Source: Typha latifolia (Eukaryota; Streptophyta; Magnoliopsida; Poales; Typhaceae). From it: a stretch of DNA of 64,000 bases. Numbering within the stretch: the stretch's first letter is position 1; each line of letters starts with the position of its first letter. The notes below the pieces were generated by a model. It made no database searches. It was not told where the DNA came from and saw nothing but the letters and a program-made list of their open reading frames with translations. Positions 1 through 20,246 of the stretch are shown here, piece after piece. Location of the stretch: assembly GCA_019914945.1 (NCBI GenBank), contig CM034107.1:2542001-2606000 (forward strand). The letters run 5' to 3'. Both the position numbers and the translations under genes were made by a program.

Positions 1-8842
<8,842 letters not shown>

Positions 8843-8843
8843 T

Positions 8844-8844
<1 letters not shown>

Positions 8845-8900
<56 letters not shown>
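8845..8900. repeat. (CT)28 microsatellite in the PFP-alpha 5' leader
   Basis: An uninterrupted CT run ends 3 bp before the start codon; in the mRNA it reads as (AG)n immediately upstream of AUG. GA/CT tracts in plant leaders and promoters are known binding sites of BASIC PENTACYSTEINE factors; whether this one is used is not shown here. Confidence 0.93.
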
Positions 8901-8902
<2 letters not shown>

Positions 8903-8908
8903 AATCAC

Positions 8909-9540
8909 TGTGACCCCTTCTTGAATGCTTTATTATGGAGACGACGAAGGAGGGGAAGGAAGGGAGCAGAGAGAAGTGGGGTTAAGGCGGTAGTTTATAC
9001 CCGCGGTCGAAGCCTTACAGGTTACAACCGCGGCGCCTCCGGTTTTAAACGTCACGCCCACACCGTTTTGCGAGTTCCTATGGACTTTTTTTACCTCACC
9101 AAACATTGTATCCAATTGAGTTTCAAACTTATTTACAATCTGAATATGAGATGGGAGGGTTGGGTTAAAATCTGGTTCATGTCTATCCAAGATTATTACC
9201 TTTTTTTTGTCGGAAATCGGTCTGGGGCCGGTTGCCGATCAGCTTAGGGCTTGCTTCGGACACTAAGTGCCCCCATTTGTTCTCTATTGACCATTTATTC
9301 TTTTTTTTATGAGAGAGAATTTTTAAAGAGCTTAGTTTCAAGGTTGTATTGTTGCCTTACTCCGACACATGTAGAAGTATAAAAATAAAGTGAATTTCAG
9401 TAATGAGAGAAAAAAAAAACTTCAAAAATGTTTGACTCTATACTTTTATCTTTAAACAACGATTATTTTGCTCAATTATTTATAAGACATATGAAACTAA
9501 CCTTAACCCCAACGGCCATTCCTGTTCAGCAGGAACCATC
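8909..9540. other. Upstream region of PFP-alpha, no gene seen
   Basis: Holds the presumed PFP-alpha promoter (reading leftward). The short open frames at 8777-9247 are partly translations of the CT microsatellite and show no protein signature. Confidence 0.5.
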
Positions 9541-9930
9541 TTCCACAGGATGGGTCAAGATCAACAACGATGGTTCGTTTGTTGACTGAAATGAAGTGGG
9601 TGGATTTGGCTTCATAGTTCGAAAAGCTAATGGTAGCCCTATCCTTGTAGGTTGTAGATACTCATTGCTAAGGTTGTAGTTATTCGGGAGTTGTTACTAA
9701 GCATTCGCCAGAAAAACTTTATCAATATTTAGCTTGAAACAATTCTACCATACTCGTCAATATTTTAAAGAATAGTCAAAAATCGCCTTGATCCATTGAC
9801 TCTATTATCAATGATATCAAAAATCTAATTAGTAATTTTAATAATTATAAAAAAATTTTCATACTTACTAATAAGCTAATCAAGCTGCATATTGACTTGC
9901 TCACAAGAATGGAAGCTTATACTTCGGAGT
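9541..9930 (+). pseudogene. Relic of a non-LTR retrotransposon RNase H domain (RVT_3 type)
   Basis: Plus-strand translation from about 9550 reads GWVKINNDGSFVD, stop, NEVGGFGFIVRKANGS, which matches the start of the plant LINE RNase H domain (W-x-K-x-N-x-DGS then GG-x-GF). About 300 bp on, in another frame, ANQAAY-stop-LAHK matches the domain's usual end (EANQAAD-x-LAK). Several stops and frameshifts separate the two. This is a dead fragment with no other LINE parts recognised nearby. Confidence 0.7.
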
Positions 9931-12575
9931 GTACTTGAAATGGGTTCGGAAAATTTTGGTCTTAGTCCATGATAAATTATACATGTAAAGATTGATCACT
10001 ATCTGAGTCAGTAATTTTATTTGATATAGATCACTTCTCTGTGAGCATAACTAAAACGGTTTAAAAAAAAAAAAAATCTTTCCTATGAGGTTGGCAGAAA
10101 TAATTCTCTCTTTGTTCTGTTCTGGGAAGTAGAGGGTGCACTGTGGAAAGTTAACGGGTCGGATAGATGTATGATTCAAATTCGACCCGATAAATAATCA
10201 ACTACCTTTCTGGTCTCTTTTTTGAGAGGACTACCTTTCTTGGTCTCGGATGCATATAACCAAGTCCTCCTATGTTTTAATCCTTCTCGAAGCCCTCAAT
10301 AGAGGACTCATAATTCCCATTTCACATCTCCTTTTGTTGTCTTTTTCTTACAGCGGTGGAATATTATGATCATAGATTCATAGTTTTACACCATATTATA
10401 TGCTAATTTTGATTAATATGATTCAATTAATCATAGTGCTCTATCATCAGCATAAGTAGTTGGAGTTGTTAGATACTGAACAAAAATCCGAAGCTTTCAG
10501 ATAACAAACCAATGTATATTATAAGGAGGTTTGGATAGCAAGGATTGGAAAAATCTAGAAGAGGCCTTAATGATAATCTAGTTGATTATTTTAGTTGATT
10601 TGCTGATTATTTTGGTTATAAGGAGATCCCTAATTAGAATTTTCTTTTAAAAAGAAGAGCAAATCAAAATAGAGGGATAGGATTGGTTTTTTATTTACAG
10701 TATTTAGCTTGAAAGAAAAAAAAATTATTTATCAAAACAGAAGTAAAAATTAAGAAGCTGTCACGTATGACATTAAAATCCTTATTGCTTTATCCAGGGG
10801 GGAGAAAAGTAGCTTGAAGACAAAGAAACTAGTCATTTTGGATGACCAGTGGTTGTACTGGTTACCTAACATAACATCTATATAGCCTTCAATCTCTTTA
10901 ATTATGAAAAAAGATTAACCAATTAATGCCCCATATTTCGGTCCACTATCTGGATCAATGACACAGAAGACAATTCGTTGAGGTATATGACGTAAAATTG
11001 AGAACCTTCCCTCTTAGATAATTACTATTGGGTCATAGACGTAACATCTATAGTTCTTTATATTAGGAATGAATCCTAGAGCTTTTTTACTATTTTTTTT
11101 TTGGTCTCCCAATTAAATTTTTTTAATTATATTATATAATTTTTTTTATCATTTAAGAGACGAAGTCTAAATATGAGCTAAAAAAAAGTCAACATTCCCT
11201 AAATATAAAAATACTAAGGCTCTATCAAACTTTAACCAATATATTAAACTACATAATTTAGATTTTAAGCTGTGTGTGTCGCCTAATAATTGCTCCGAAC
11301 TAAATATTGCTTAAAATCACCGTGAGCTGCTATTCCAAGCTAACCACATCGTCGAGCTATCAACCGAGCTAAGCCAACATCAACCATCAAATAATTTTTT
11401 CCATAATAATTATTTAAAGTTAAAATCGATCTCATAACCTTCTTAGTCATAGGGAAGGTAGAGTTAATCCCATGACCTCCTTGATCATAAAGAAATGTAC
11501 CTACGAACTCTTGATTGATTTTAAAATTATATTAAAAAAATGATTTAGAGGGCTGTCCGGTCAAGAACTTTGGATCCAATCCCAGGATCCAAACAGGAAC
11601 ATTTGGGTGGGCAGATATGGACACAGACCAATTTTGTCCATTTCTTGGTTAGAATCAATGCAACAGAGTTCCAAAGCATAAGCCCTGACGTGTTTCCATT
11701 GCCAGGTGAATGGCAGTTGTTGCTTTGTTTTTCTCGAAGGTCTAAGGGTCAATAGATTTTGTTTCAAAACTAGTGGCATATGGAGAAAAATATTTTCTTT
11801 CTCCAAGTCTCTGTTACGATTTCTTCTTCATTAGTTTTGATGAAGGAAGACAAGGGTGAGAAGAATTTGCTGCTTATTACTATTCTACTAGGAGTGAATC
11901 TATCGCAGAATCTGCCACCATTATGCTGGCAAGAAATAGTTTGTTTATTTGGGGAGACAAAGCCAGCGACTCTAAACAATGAAGAAGAGATTACTTTTAT
12001 CTTTCTTGGGACTCTGCGCATGAAGATAACACGTCATTGGATTTAACGACTACGATTACAATTATTCAAATAATACGATTTTCTTAAGCATGTATAATAA
12101 TTAAATGATAAATATCTATATAGTGTTAATAATGCAAAGGCAATAGAAAAATGAGAACAAGGAATTGGATTCCATTTGAATTTCGTCATCCTTTCTTAGA
12201 ATATATAGATTGGCAACTAGTCGTGCCGTTTCTTTCTTTCCGTTGTATAGATAGTTATATACTATAGTCAATGACTTGGTTAATTTCCTCCAATGACATA
12301 ATTTTTATTGTTTAGCTTCTTTTTTTTTAAAGCTTTTGTTGCCAGCTAAACTTGTATTGGTGGAAAGCAAGTATTCCTGTCAACTATTTACAATTGTGTT
12401 TCGTATTTTTAACAGAACATCTGCCCTTTGAAAAAGGTATGGATTCCAAAAGCCTCTTGATTAAAGAAATGATTTCAATAAAAGTTGTTTAGTTTCTTTA
12501 TAATTGGCTTTATTTAGATAACCAAACACATAGCTAAGGTAAATTCTACTTTGTGTTTCCTGAAAGTGAGCCTTC
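9931..12575. other. AT-rich intergenic DNA, no gene recognised
   Basis: Open frames at 11561-12046 on both strands lack recognisable domains and show no codon bias. Nothing else supportable was seen. Confidence 0.5.
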
Positions 12576-13694
12576 TCTATTATCAAATTATTAAACACCT
12601 GCAGATACGTCGACATCTAATATATTAATAAGAGCTAATAATATTTTAAAGCAAAAGGAAAGAGAAATTTAAATGGCCAAAGGATTGTCTCGGGAGTTAA
12701 AGACATAATCATCTCATAAGTAATCCCAAATTTAAAGAATTTTTCTTCTTCTCTAGCGCTGGCCCTAGCTCTTCCATTGACATTTTCTTTCCCTCTCGTG
12801 GGAGAGTCTTTATCGTCAATTTTCCCTCCCCTCTGTGCTAGGGTAGGGGAGCAGCTCTTCTCCTTCAAATTTTTTTTCCTTTCTCTTTCTTTTCTCCCAC
12901 TCCTCGTCAGCTTCTAGGTTTGCCGACCCCTTGTGCAGCTTGGTATGTGGGTGGTGGAGCCAAGCTGCCTAGGCCAAGCCCCGCCACCTTCTTCTTCTCT
13001 AACTCCACACCTTCTTTATTTCCAACTCTCTCGAAATCCCGCTCTGTACATTCTCCATCTCTGTTGGAATCTTTCTCCTCTATGCTCGACTCCATCCCTG
13101 TTTTCTCTTCTCTCTTAGTGGTGAGCCTCCAACTCAGTTGTCCCCCACTCGATTACTGTGTTTCTGGCAGCACTTTGACTCCTATCTCCACCTTTCTAGT
13201 AGCTAATTTCTCTGACCTCATACTCTATTGCTGCTTCGACCACCCCCCGGTGATCGCTGGCTCCCTCCGCCACCCTCCCTAGTTACTCAGCATCTTGCTA
13301 CCCTAGTTGTTGCTAAGTAAGTATTATTTTAGGGTTTCTTATGATGGCTTACCATAATTTGATTTGGCGATTTGTTTAGTTGGTTTTATTGGATTGGTTG
13401 GTCTTTATGTGTTTGGTCTATTTTGAACAATAAGAGCTATAGGACGTCGACCATGTGATGAGATGCGCTCTATCTCTTGTAATTGCTCTTTTTCGAAGGC
13501 TGGCCAAAAGGGAGGCTTCTTCTAGTGTTGATATCCTATCCTCTATGTTAATTTTTATTTGCATGAGTATTTGTATTGTTATAAGTTAATATTCTAGGTT
13601 TAAATGTCGATCAATCTGTTGTCTATTATCAAATTATCAAATGCGAAAAATATATATTAATAAGATCTAATCATATTTTAAAGCAAAGAAAAAA
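12576..13694. repeat. Segment of ~1 kb bracketed by a 70-82 bp direct repeat
   Basis: 12576-12658 and 13622-13694 share TCTATTATCAAATTAT, then ATATTAATAAGA, then ATATTTTAAAGCAAA in the same order and orientation. Between them is a distinct pyrimidine-rich, GC-richer segment (12720-13310) with a proline/serine-coding low-complexity frame. This could be an old insertion with duplicated flanks or a segmental duplication. No coding family was recognised. Confidence 0.55.
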
Positions 13695-14779
13695 AGTTAA
13701 TGGTAACTATAAATATGATCATTAATGACTAATTAGTGCTTTAATAAAGTATTAAATTCCTCTAATTGGGTACCATGTAATCGTACCGGGTGCCACAACC
13801 ATTAGTTTCAACATTAGAATTTTAGAAGGTACGACAGTATTTGCCTATCAATAATGTACATAAGAAATTTTGCTACAAAATAGAGGTTATAATTTATATT
13901 TCACAGAGAATCCCATGGCCTGGTCTTGTCTAGCTTCCTGTTTGGAGCCCGGACTCAGCGGTCAGAACCCACAACGTGATCCGACCCAATTAAAATAAAT
14001 GGATCCTGTTCAGATCCGGCCCGCAGACCAAGTGCTCTCGAAAACGGAGCCAATTCAAATTCGAGGAACAAAGCAAGGTTCCCAAATCCGATTCTTCTCA
14101 TCATCGTCTTGCTCACTTCTATCTCTTATCATCTAGGTGTTCTCTAAGTGAATTTTGGTAGTATTTTGGTAGTATTTTGCTTCCGTCTTTGGAGTGGAAT
14201 CTTGGATTGTGATCATTGTTGTATATTAGGGTTAGTTGGGGTTACAATATTGTAGTTTGTTGAGCCTTTTATTTGAGGACTGTTACTAATTTTTGGATGA
14301 AATTTTGCAAATGCAGGTAAATGTTTGCAATTTATGGGGAACGATCAGGTATACTGCGTGTACCACATTTTAGAAAATATTCGTAGTGTTCTTGGAATAT
14401 ATGATTATTCTTAACTAGAATATAGACATATTGATTAGGTAAAGTTTATCCTATTATTTCTCCCGAACTAAACTGAGACTTGGGCTTTTATGCTGAGTTT
14501 ATAGACTAGAGATCTTTTTAGATGATCTACATTTTGTACTTAGAGGTCTTGCTGCTATGGATCATTAATTCAAGTTCTTTGTAGCTGTTTTGTTCTATCA
14601 ATGTGTTGCTTTTTCTTATTCTTTCCCTATGAAACTGTCCTTTAGAGTCAGTCATGATGAAATTACTTTATCGATTGGATAATATAGGGAACATCGAACT
14701 TCACTATATAATGTAAGATTATTTTTAATTGCTAGTACTAATGTACTAGTACCTGAACTTAAGGGAAGATGTTTCCCAG
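13695..14779. other. Intergenic or leader region before the decayed gene, no gene recognised
   Basis: A short frame from an ATG at 14000 (45 codons) and a CT-rich stretch at 14090-14130 could be the 5' part of the decayed gene at 14780-16640, but nothing ties them together. Confidence 0.3.
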
Positions 14780-16640
14780 GATAGAGATGGATGGAGAAGT
14801 ATGGTTATGTACAGTGACAATTCATGGAGACAGGTTCTCCTGTTTCTCTTGTTGTAGCTCAGAGGAATAATTATCTTCTTTACGTGACTTTTCCTGTATT
14901 TCTACCTTGATGGATTTTCTGATGTGTTTATTTTTTTATATGTAGTTAATCCTCCTGCTTCATCTGTAACTATAACAAAATAATCCTCCCTGTTTGGAGG
15001 CTTAGTTTTCTCTGCTCAAATGTTTTTCTCTATACAGAATAATTATGTATGTGTGCAGTGGGAAATTGTTATAGCCTGGGAAAAATCATTAGTGCTCTGC
15101 AACCATAATTATGCTTCAGATCACCTTAGTTCACTGATCATTACTTATGTCTTCTGTAGTTATTCATGTCCAGAAATTGCCTAATATCCTTGACAGATAA
15201 AGGTCCATTTACTAATCAATTTTCAGTCTTTCTATTTATTTTCTCATTTCATCAAATTACAGTTAACAGTTAGGTTTCCTTGGAGGATATTGGAATATAA
15301 TAAGATGCTACTGAAGTGCACTTTGGTTTGATGAAGGTAACCATAATTCCTGGCATGGGCTTGGAGTGGTATAACTTTGATAACAGAAATTTAACATCAA
15401 TCTATGCTCTTCTGTCTTACGTGCTATCTTGGGATGGCACTGTACTCATTGAAGGTCGATATCTGATTCTTTAATGGTTACTTACAATCTCTTAGTTCAC
15501 TCTTCCCTCCATAAACCTGCTTCTAATTATTATGCATCAGTGCCTTAAACTGTTTTCTTACCTCATTTTTCATACATTTTGTATTCTTATTCATCACAGA
15601 GAAATGGGGATGTACCAGAGATGATGGAATTGGTTGTATTAACTAACAAATGAGACTCTCATGGTGTATCAGAAGGATCAAGTACATCTAAGCTTAAAAC
15701 TTTTGATGAAGATTTATGGGAGTTGGATAAGCTAAAATTGTATGCATCTTTGTGAAATTAGTGCTCATGGATTGATAGGAAAGATTACAAGCAGCACGAG
15801 ATTCATGTCAAGTAGGGCTGTCAAAATACTTGAGCCGGTTCGATAAGATTCGATAAGCTCGGCTCGAAAATAAGTTGAGCTGAGCTTGATCTTGAAACTA
15901 TGCTCAAAATTAAATTCGAGCCAAGCTTGATCCCGAGCTGGCTCGATCGAATCAGCTCAATAAGATTCGAATATATATATATATATTCGTTGCTTGTAGT
16001 TTTTCGATACAATTATCTTTGTTGCTTGTAATTTATATTTTGGTTGCTTGTAATTTTCTAACACAATTATATCTTTATTGCTTATAATTTATATTTTGAT
16101 AATATTTATATATTTATAGTTGAATTATGTTTTATTTCAAGCTTGATTCAAACCTAAATCAATTCAAGCTTGCTCATCGAAAGTGGCTTGAATTGATAAG
16201 GCTTGAAATTGCTAATTGAGCAACTTATTTAAGTTTGAGCTTGGCTTGAGTTCAAAATAAGCTTAAAATTGGCTTGAATAAAAAAAAATTCAATTCAAGC
16301 TTGATCATAGAGCCAGATTCGAAATTAATTTCAATCTAAGCTTGATTAAATCTAGGCTTGATCAAGCTTGGCTTGTTAACAGCTCTAATGACAAGGCAAT
16401 GTTCTACTGTGGTCTCGAAATCGGATGTGAAGCCCCCTGCTGCTGATGTTATTAGCATTAAGGTAAGGAATTCCAACTCTCATGTTTGTTCTATTTATGA
16501 TTGTGAAATGCCAGAGTACAGAAGAGTTAATCACAATGTCAGACAGTTAAATTTTTGCAACTCTGAATAATCTATAGTTTGCCGAATTCCTCAGGCACCT
16601 GAATGGACAGCAGTATATGGAAATACCCATGGAACTCGTC
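14780..16640 (+). pseudogene. Decayed gene of unknown family, split by a hAT-type element
   Basis: Several stretches between splice-like sites read as protein: 14780-14840 (MDGEVWLCTVTIHGD, after TTCCCAG and before a GT), about 15337-15455 (PGMGLEWYNFDNRNL... to VLIEG), 15601-15755 (VPEMMELVVLTN, then an in-frame TGA, then TFDEDLWELDKLKLYASL), and 16396-16462 (VVSKSDVKPPAADVISIK, followed by GTAAGG). A possible last exon at about 16576-16650 reads LRHLNGQQYMEIPMELVELY then stop. An in-frame TGA near 15651, a one-base frame change near 15754 and the insertion at 15813-16387 argue that it is dead. I do not recognise the family; each piece could also be chance. Confidence 0.38.
15813..16387. mobile_element. 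Non-autonomous hAT-type element
   Basis: A 575-bp block begins TAGGGCTGTCAAA and ends TTAACAGCTCTA (inverse TAGAGCTGTTAA), i.e. imperfect ~12-bp terminal inverted repeats. It is flanked by ATGTCAAG (15805-15812) and ATGACAAG (16388-16395), an 8-bp target duplication with one mismatch, the hAT size. The interior is full of AAGCTTG / GGCTTGA motifs in both orientations and encodes nothing. Confidence 0.78.
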
Positions 16641-16650
16641 GAATTATATA

Positions 16651-17570
16651 GCTAAAATAATTGGAAATTCAAAATAATAGAACTTGCCTTTCCGCCTTCA
16701 TTTTTGTTCATTAGTATCTTTATTGCGATCTTATTAATTGTTGCATACTCATGCATAGCTAATTTCCATGGATTTCGCTATCTCATACAAATTATACCTA
16801 AAAATCTTCTGATTGTTTAATTTAATTTCAAACAAAACCTACAATGACTCTAGGTCAAAACTACACTGTAAGTTAGATTCAAGATTTATTTTGAGATTTC
16901 TTCCTATTTTCTGAAGAGCTCAACTAGCATGTTTATATTGGATTTAGAAGACACATTTTTCAGTAATTACTATGCTTGTTGTACTTTGATGCTAAGTCTT
17001 GGTATCTTTATCCACCACTTTACCTCTTTATATAACTGAAGTAGCTAATATGTAGTCTTAGAATTCTAACTGTCTTCTTTGCCTGCATATATTAGACTGT
17101 TGTTTCTTGATATTCAATAAACTTCGAGTCTCCAAATAACAAGAAACCCGCAGTCCTTGCATGCAATTCTGAAACAGATTGATGATTCTGAAGTTATCAT
17201 GTAACCACTCCATCTCATGTCAGAAGTCGGACAGCCACTCTGATATAATTCATGAACTATATATTTGATCACAGCAAGTAATTATTATTTTTATTGTCTT
17301 ATAGTGCTGGACAAGGTGTCATGACCACCAAAAAGGATAATGGAATTATACAGCTGCATACAAAAGGTCAAAAGCATGGGTAACCCATGAAGAATGGGAT
17401 CACATTGGAAGCCACTGCATGAAATGAGTGCACTATCAATGGCATCAATACTGTATAGAGTCCACATGCATGTGAAGTTGAAGTGCACTGCAAGCTAATC
17501 TCCATTCTTCCCACCTTTCTCTGTCTCCTTTTTTCATCTCTCTCCATGATCTCCCATCATGACCACCACT
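16651..17570. other. Intergenic region upstream of the glycine-rich protein gene
   Basis: AT-rich with no coding signature. The last 60 bases (17500-17560) are a CT-rich tract of the kind found in plant promoters, next to the TATA motif at 17581. Confidence 0.5.
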
Positions 17571-17580
17571 TCGTCTATGG

Positions 17581-17588
17581 TATAAATA
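17581..17588 (+). promoter_or_regulatory. TATA box (TATAAATA) of the glycine-rich protein gene
   Basis: A perfect TATAAATA follows a CT-rich stretch. Transcription would start about 30 bp downstream (~17612), which puts the ATG at 17595 outside the transcript and makes the in-frame ATG at 17634 the likely start. Confidence 0.6.
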
Positions 17589-17633
17589 AGAGAGATGAAG
17601 GTCTTTAACAGTGCAAAGAAAATAGCTAAGACA

Positions 17634-18689
17634 ATGGCAACAGGGGTGTTCTTACAGAGGACACCTTTGTGTTTCTTCTCAGTGGCAGCTGCAACCATAG
17701 TTCTGTTGCTTGGTGTTGCTTTGCCTAGCGATGGAGAGCAGCACATGCCACTCCAGAACAACACCGCTGTAGTTAGCAGCAGCCTTGTTGGAGTTAAAGC
17801 TCAAGAAGAAATGGATTCTATAGATAACCAACGTGGGGGAGGTGGTGGAGGTGGAGGAGGTGGTGGATGGGGGTGGGGAAGTGGTGGTGGTGGTGGTGGT
17901 GGTGGTGGTGGTGGTGGTGGAGGTGGAGGTGGTGGGGGTGGGGGTGGCGGTGGCGGTGGCGGGGGAGGAGGTGGTGGTGGCGGCGGCGGCGGTGGAGGGG
18001 GTGGCCGTGGAAGTGGTAGTGGCCAAGGACATGGCCATGGCGGTAGAAGTGGAGGTAACGGCGGCAATGGTAGTGGTAGTGGTAGTGGTAATGGCAAAGG
18101 AAATGGTGGCCGCGGTGGTGGTGGTGGTGGCAGCGGTAGTGGTAGTGGTAGTGGTGGTGGCAAAGGTAATGGTGGTGGTGACGGCGGCTGCAATGGCAGT
18201 GGTAATGGCAAAGGAAATAGTGGTAGTGGTAGCGGTAGCGGTAGCGGTAGCGGCAATGGCAAAGGTAATGGTGGTGGCAATGGCAAAGGCAATGGTAACG
18301 GTAATGGTGGTGGCGGCGGAAATGGAAAAGGTAACGGAGGTGGTGGTGGTAATGGTAGCGGTAGTGGTACTGGAAAAGGTGGTGGTGATGGGGGGAGTGG
18401 AAAAGGGAAGGGTGGGGGTCATGGAAGAGGGAGTGGCAACAGCAATGGAGGTGGCGGCGGGGGAGGTGGCAATGGTGGTGGAGGTGGTGGAGGCGGCGGA
18501 GGCGGCGGGGGAGGCGGTGGTGGCGGCGGGGGCGGCGGCGGTAGTGGTAGAAGCCATGACCACGGCAGTAAACAAAGCAGTGGTGAAAACCATGTCAAGG
18601 GTTGCAAGGATGGCAATGGCAAAGGCAAAGGTGGGGCCAGCGAAGCAGTGAAGGCCAGGAAAGGACGGGCAGAGAGACTAATCACATAG
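17634..18689 (+). CDS. Secreted glycine-rich protein (structural GRP type)
   Basis: Intronless, 351 aa from the ATG at 17634; the frame is open back to an ATG at 17595, but the TATA box at 17581 favours the inner start. Residues 1-34 form a signal peptide (core FFSVAAATIVLLLGVAL). A short spacer precedes a domain of over 250 residues that is mostly glycine, first pure Gly runs, then G-S, G-N and G-K repeats, then another pure Gly run. The C-terminus is basic (KGRAERLIT). Such GRPs are cell wall or extracellular proteins; a specific role cannot be read. The Gly run is encoded by GGT/GGC/GGA/GGG triplet repeats, so its length is probably variable between individuals and easy to misassemble. Confidence 0.75.
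   Translation: MATGVFLQRTPLCFFSVAAATIVLLLGVALPSDGEQHMPLQNNTAVVSSSLVGVKAQEEMDSIDNQRGGGGGGGGGGGWGWGSGGGGGGGGGGGGGGGGGGGGGGGGGGGGGGGGGGGGGGGGGRGSGSGQGHGHGGRSGGNGGNGSGSGSGNGKGNGGRGGGGGGSGSGSGSGGGKGNGGGDGGCNGSGNGKGNSGSGSGSGSGSGNGKGNGGGNGKGNGNGNGGGGGNGKGNGGGGGNGSGSGTGKGGGDGGSGKGKGGGHGRGSGNSNGGGGGGGGNGGGGGGGGGGGGGGGGGGGGGGGSGRSHDHGSKQSSGENHVKGCKDGNGKGKGGASEAVKARKGRAERLIT
17854..18540. repeat. GGN triplet-repeat tracts inside the GRP coding region
   Basis: Near-continuous GGT/GGC/GGA/GGG triplets at about 17835-18005 and 18450-18545, with (GGT AGT)n and (GGC AAT GGC AAA)n hexamer-like patterns between. They explain the long Pro-rich and Thr/Ala-rich open frames on the other strand and the Val/Ala-rich frame on the same strand, which are shadows. 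Confidence 0.85.
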
Positions 18690-20246
18690 GAAAAAAAAAA
18701 AATGACGAGTTGCAACTTTCTCAAAGAAAGAAATTAACGACGAAGTAAGTAAAAGGAAATATGAGAGCTTCATATAAGAGGGTTAGTTTCTTTGTTGGTC
18801 TCCGTGTCGTGTTCTTCTTATGTATGTCTGTCTTAGTTGTTCTAAGTGAGGGCTTCTGGTCTATCATTAATTGGTTTTGTGGGTTTGGTGAATAATGTTA
18901 TGTTTCATTGCGTTAGTTTCGAGGAATCGTGTTTCAAATGATTTGCAGTTGCAGCAGAAGAAATAAGGTGTGATTACTCCTAATGATTGTGCAACCTCAC
19001 TCTTGGACATTGATTCATTACATATAGATATCTCTTTCGTTTGTTAAATATTCATAGATCTTTCATTACTACAGAAAAATAATTATCAACTGCATTAGTA
19101 AATCACGCCGAATGATACCTTTTAGTATCATTTTTTTTTAACATTTTGCTAAAAAATCAACGTATTTCATCTAATGATAGTAATTAATTATTTTGCTGGT
19201 ATTAATAAATATCTTTGAAGACTGTACTTTACTGGTATTTATAATAAATATAGCGGAAGACTGGTATTATCGGTATTTATAATACTTGGGATTATAAAAT
19301 TCTTCGTGATACTTATAAATGTAAGAAATATTTCTATTTATAATATTATATTTTCAGTGACATTAATAAATATAGTTAAAAACTATAGTATTATCAATAT
19401 TTATTAATACTAGAATAAAAAATTTAAATAAAGAGATGGTAGAATTAAAGCGAATATAATCAGAATTGTTAAATATATACATAATTGATGCATTGAGGCA
19501 AATTTGATGACTAACTCGCACCGGATTATTCCACATCGAATCTAATTTATTATACTCTTAAGTTACTAATAATCATCATTTTTTCATATATTATACTCTA
19601 GTTAGGACATCTCTGTTATGTACTAAACTACCCATAACACTAAACACGACGGGCCTCTCAAAAACGAGGGCAAAATCGTCAGATGAAAAGGCAATATGTA
19701 GAGAGCCCAAAACGGCTCTCCATTGACCTCTTCCCATCACCACAAATCCTCCTCAAAGTCCTCCTTTAAAACCTGCACAAATAACTACCTAAAATTCTCT
19801 TCTTAACATAGCAATAGGCAGACTAAGTCCGAGCTTTCTGCCCTCCTTCCTCCTCCTCCTCCTCTTCTCTCTCGTTTCAATCCTCTCCTCTCCTTTCATT
19901 CTCTCCAAGTCAATGTTCTCCCTACCATTCCTTCAAAGCTTCTATTTTCAAATGGGCAGGAGAAGGGAGAGGGTGTTGTGAACTAGGCATAATTAAAGGA
20001 GTTGGATTATGGGAATAGGTTTGGTTGGGAAGCTAATAACTGAAAACTTTTGTGGGTGATTGCATGCACCTGAAGACATATATACTGGTAATTAATTTTC
20101 TTTTTCACTACACTCCACAGAATATTTATGTTAGATACAAATGTGTCTGAATTAGTATGGCTTCAGGATCCAAGAATTGATCCTTGTTCCTATGATCAAG
20201 CACTAGAAAGAGAGGAAAGAAACTCTGAAGTGCAACAAGAAACAAG
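18690..20246. other. Intergenic region between GRP and CSLD5
   Basis: 18690-19050 is the presumed GRP 3' region. 19060-19480 is AT-rich with loosely repeated TTATAATA / GGTATTTATAA words and a TACTACAGAAAAA motif resembling a degraded CACTA terminus (weak). 19840-19915 is a CT-rich stretch typical of a plant 5' leader, probably that of CSLD5; CACTCCACAG at about 20110-20119 could be the acceptor of a leader intron. Confidence 0.35.

Noticed and set aside
11561..12046. Overlapping 81-88 codon frames on both strands
   Set aside because: Both strands equally open, no domain, no splice or promoter context.
12920..13282. 120-codon Pro/Ser-rich frame
   Set aside because: Pyrimidine-rich low complexity in a repeat-bounded segment, no domain and no splice support.
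17679..18593. 304-codon Thr/Ala-rich and 163-codon Pro-rich open frames on the minus strand, and a 272-codon Val/Ala frame on the plus strand
   Set aside because: Shadows of the GGN triplet repeats of the glycine-rich protein; no start context, domain or promoter.
19060..19480. Possible CACTA element (TACTACAGAAAAA motif)
   Set aside because: Only one degraded terminus-like motif, no partner end or 3-bp duplication.
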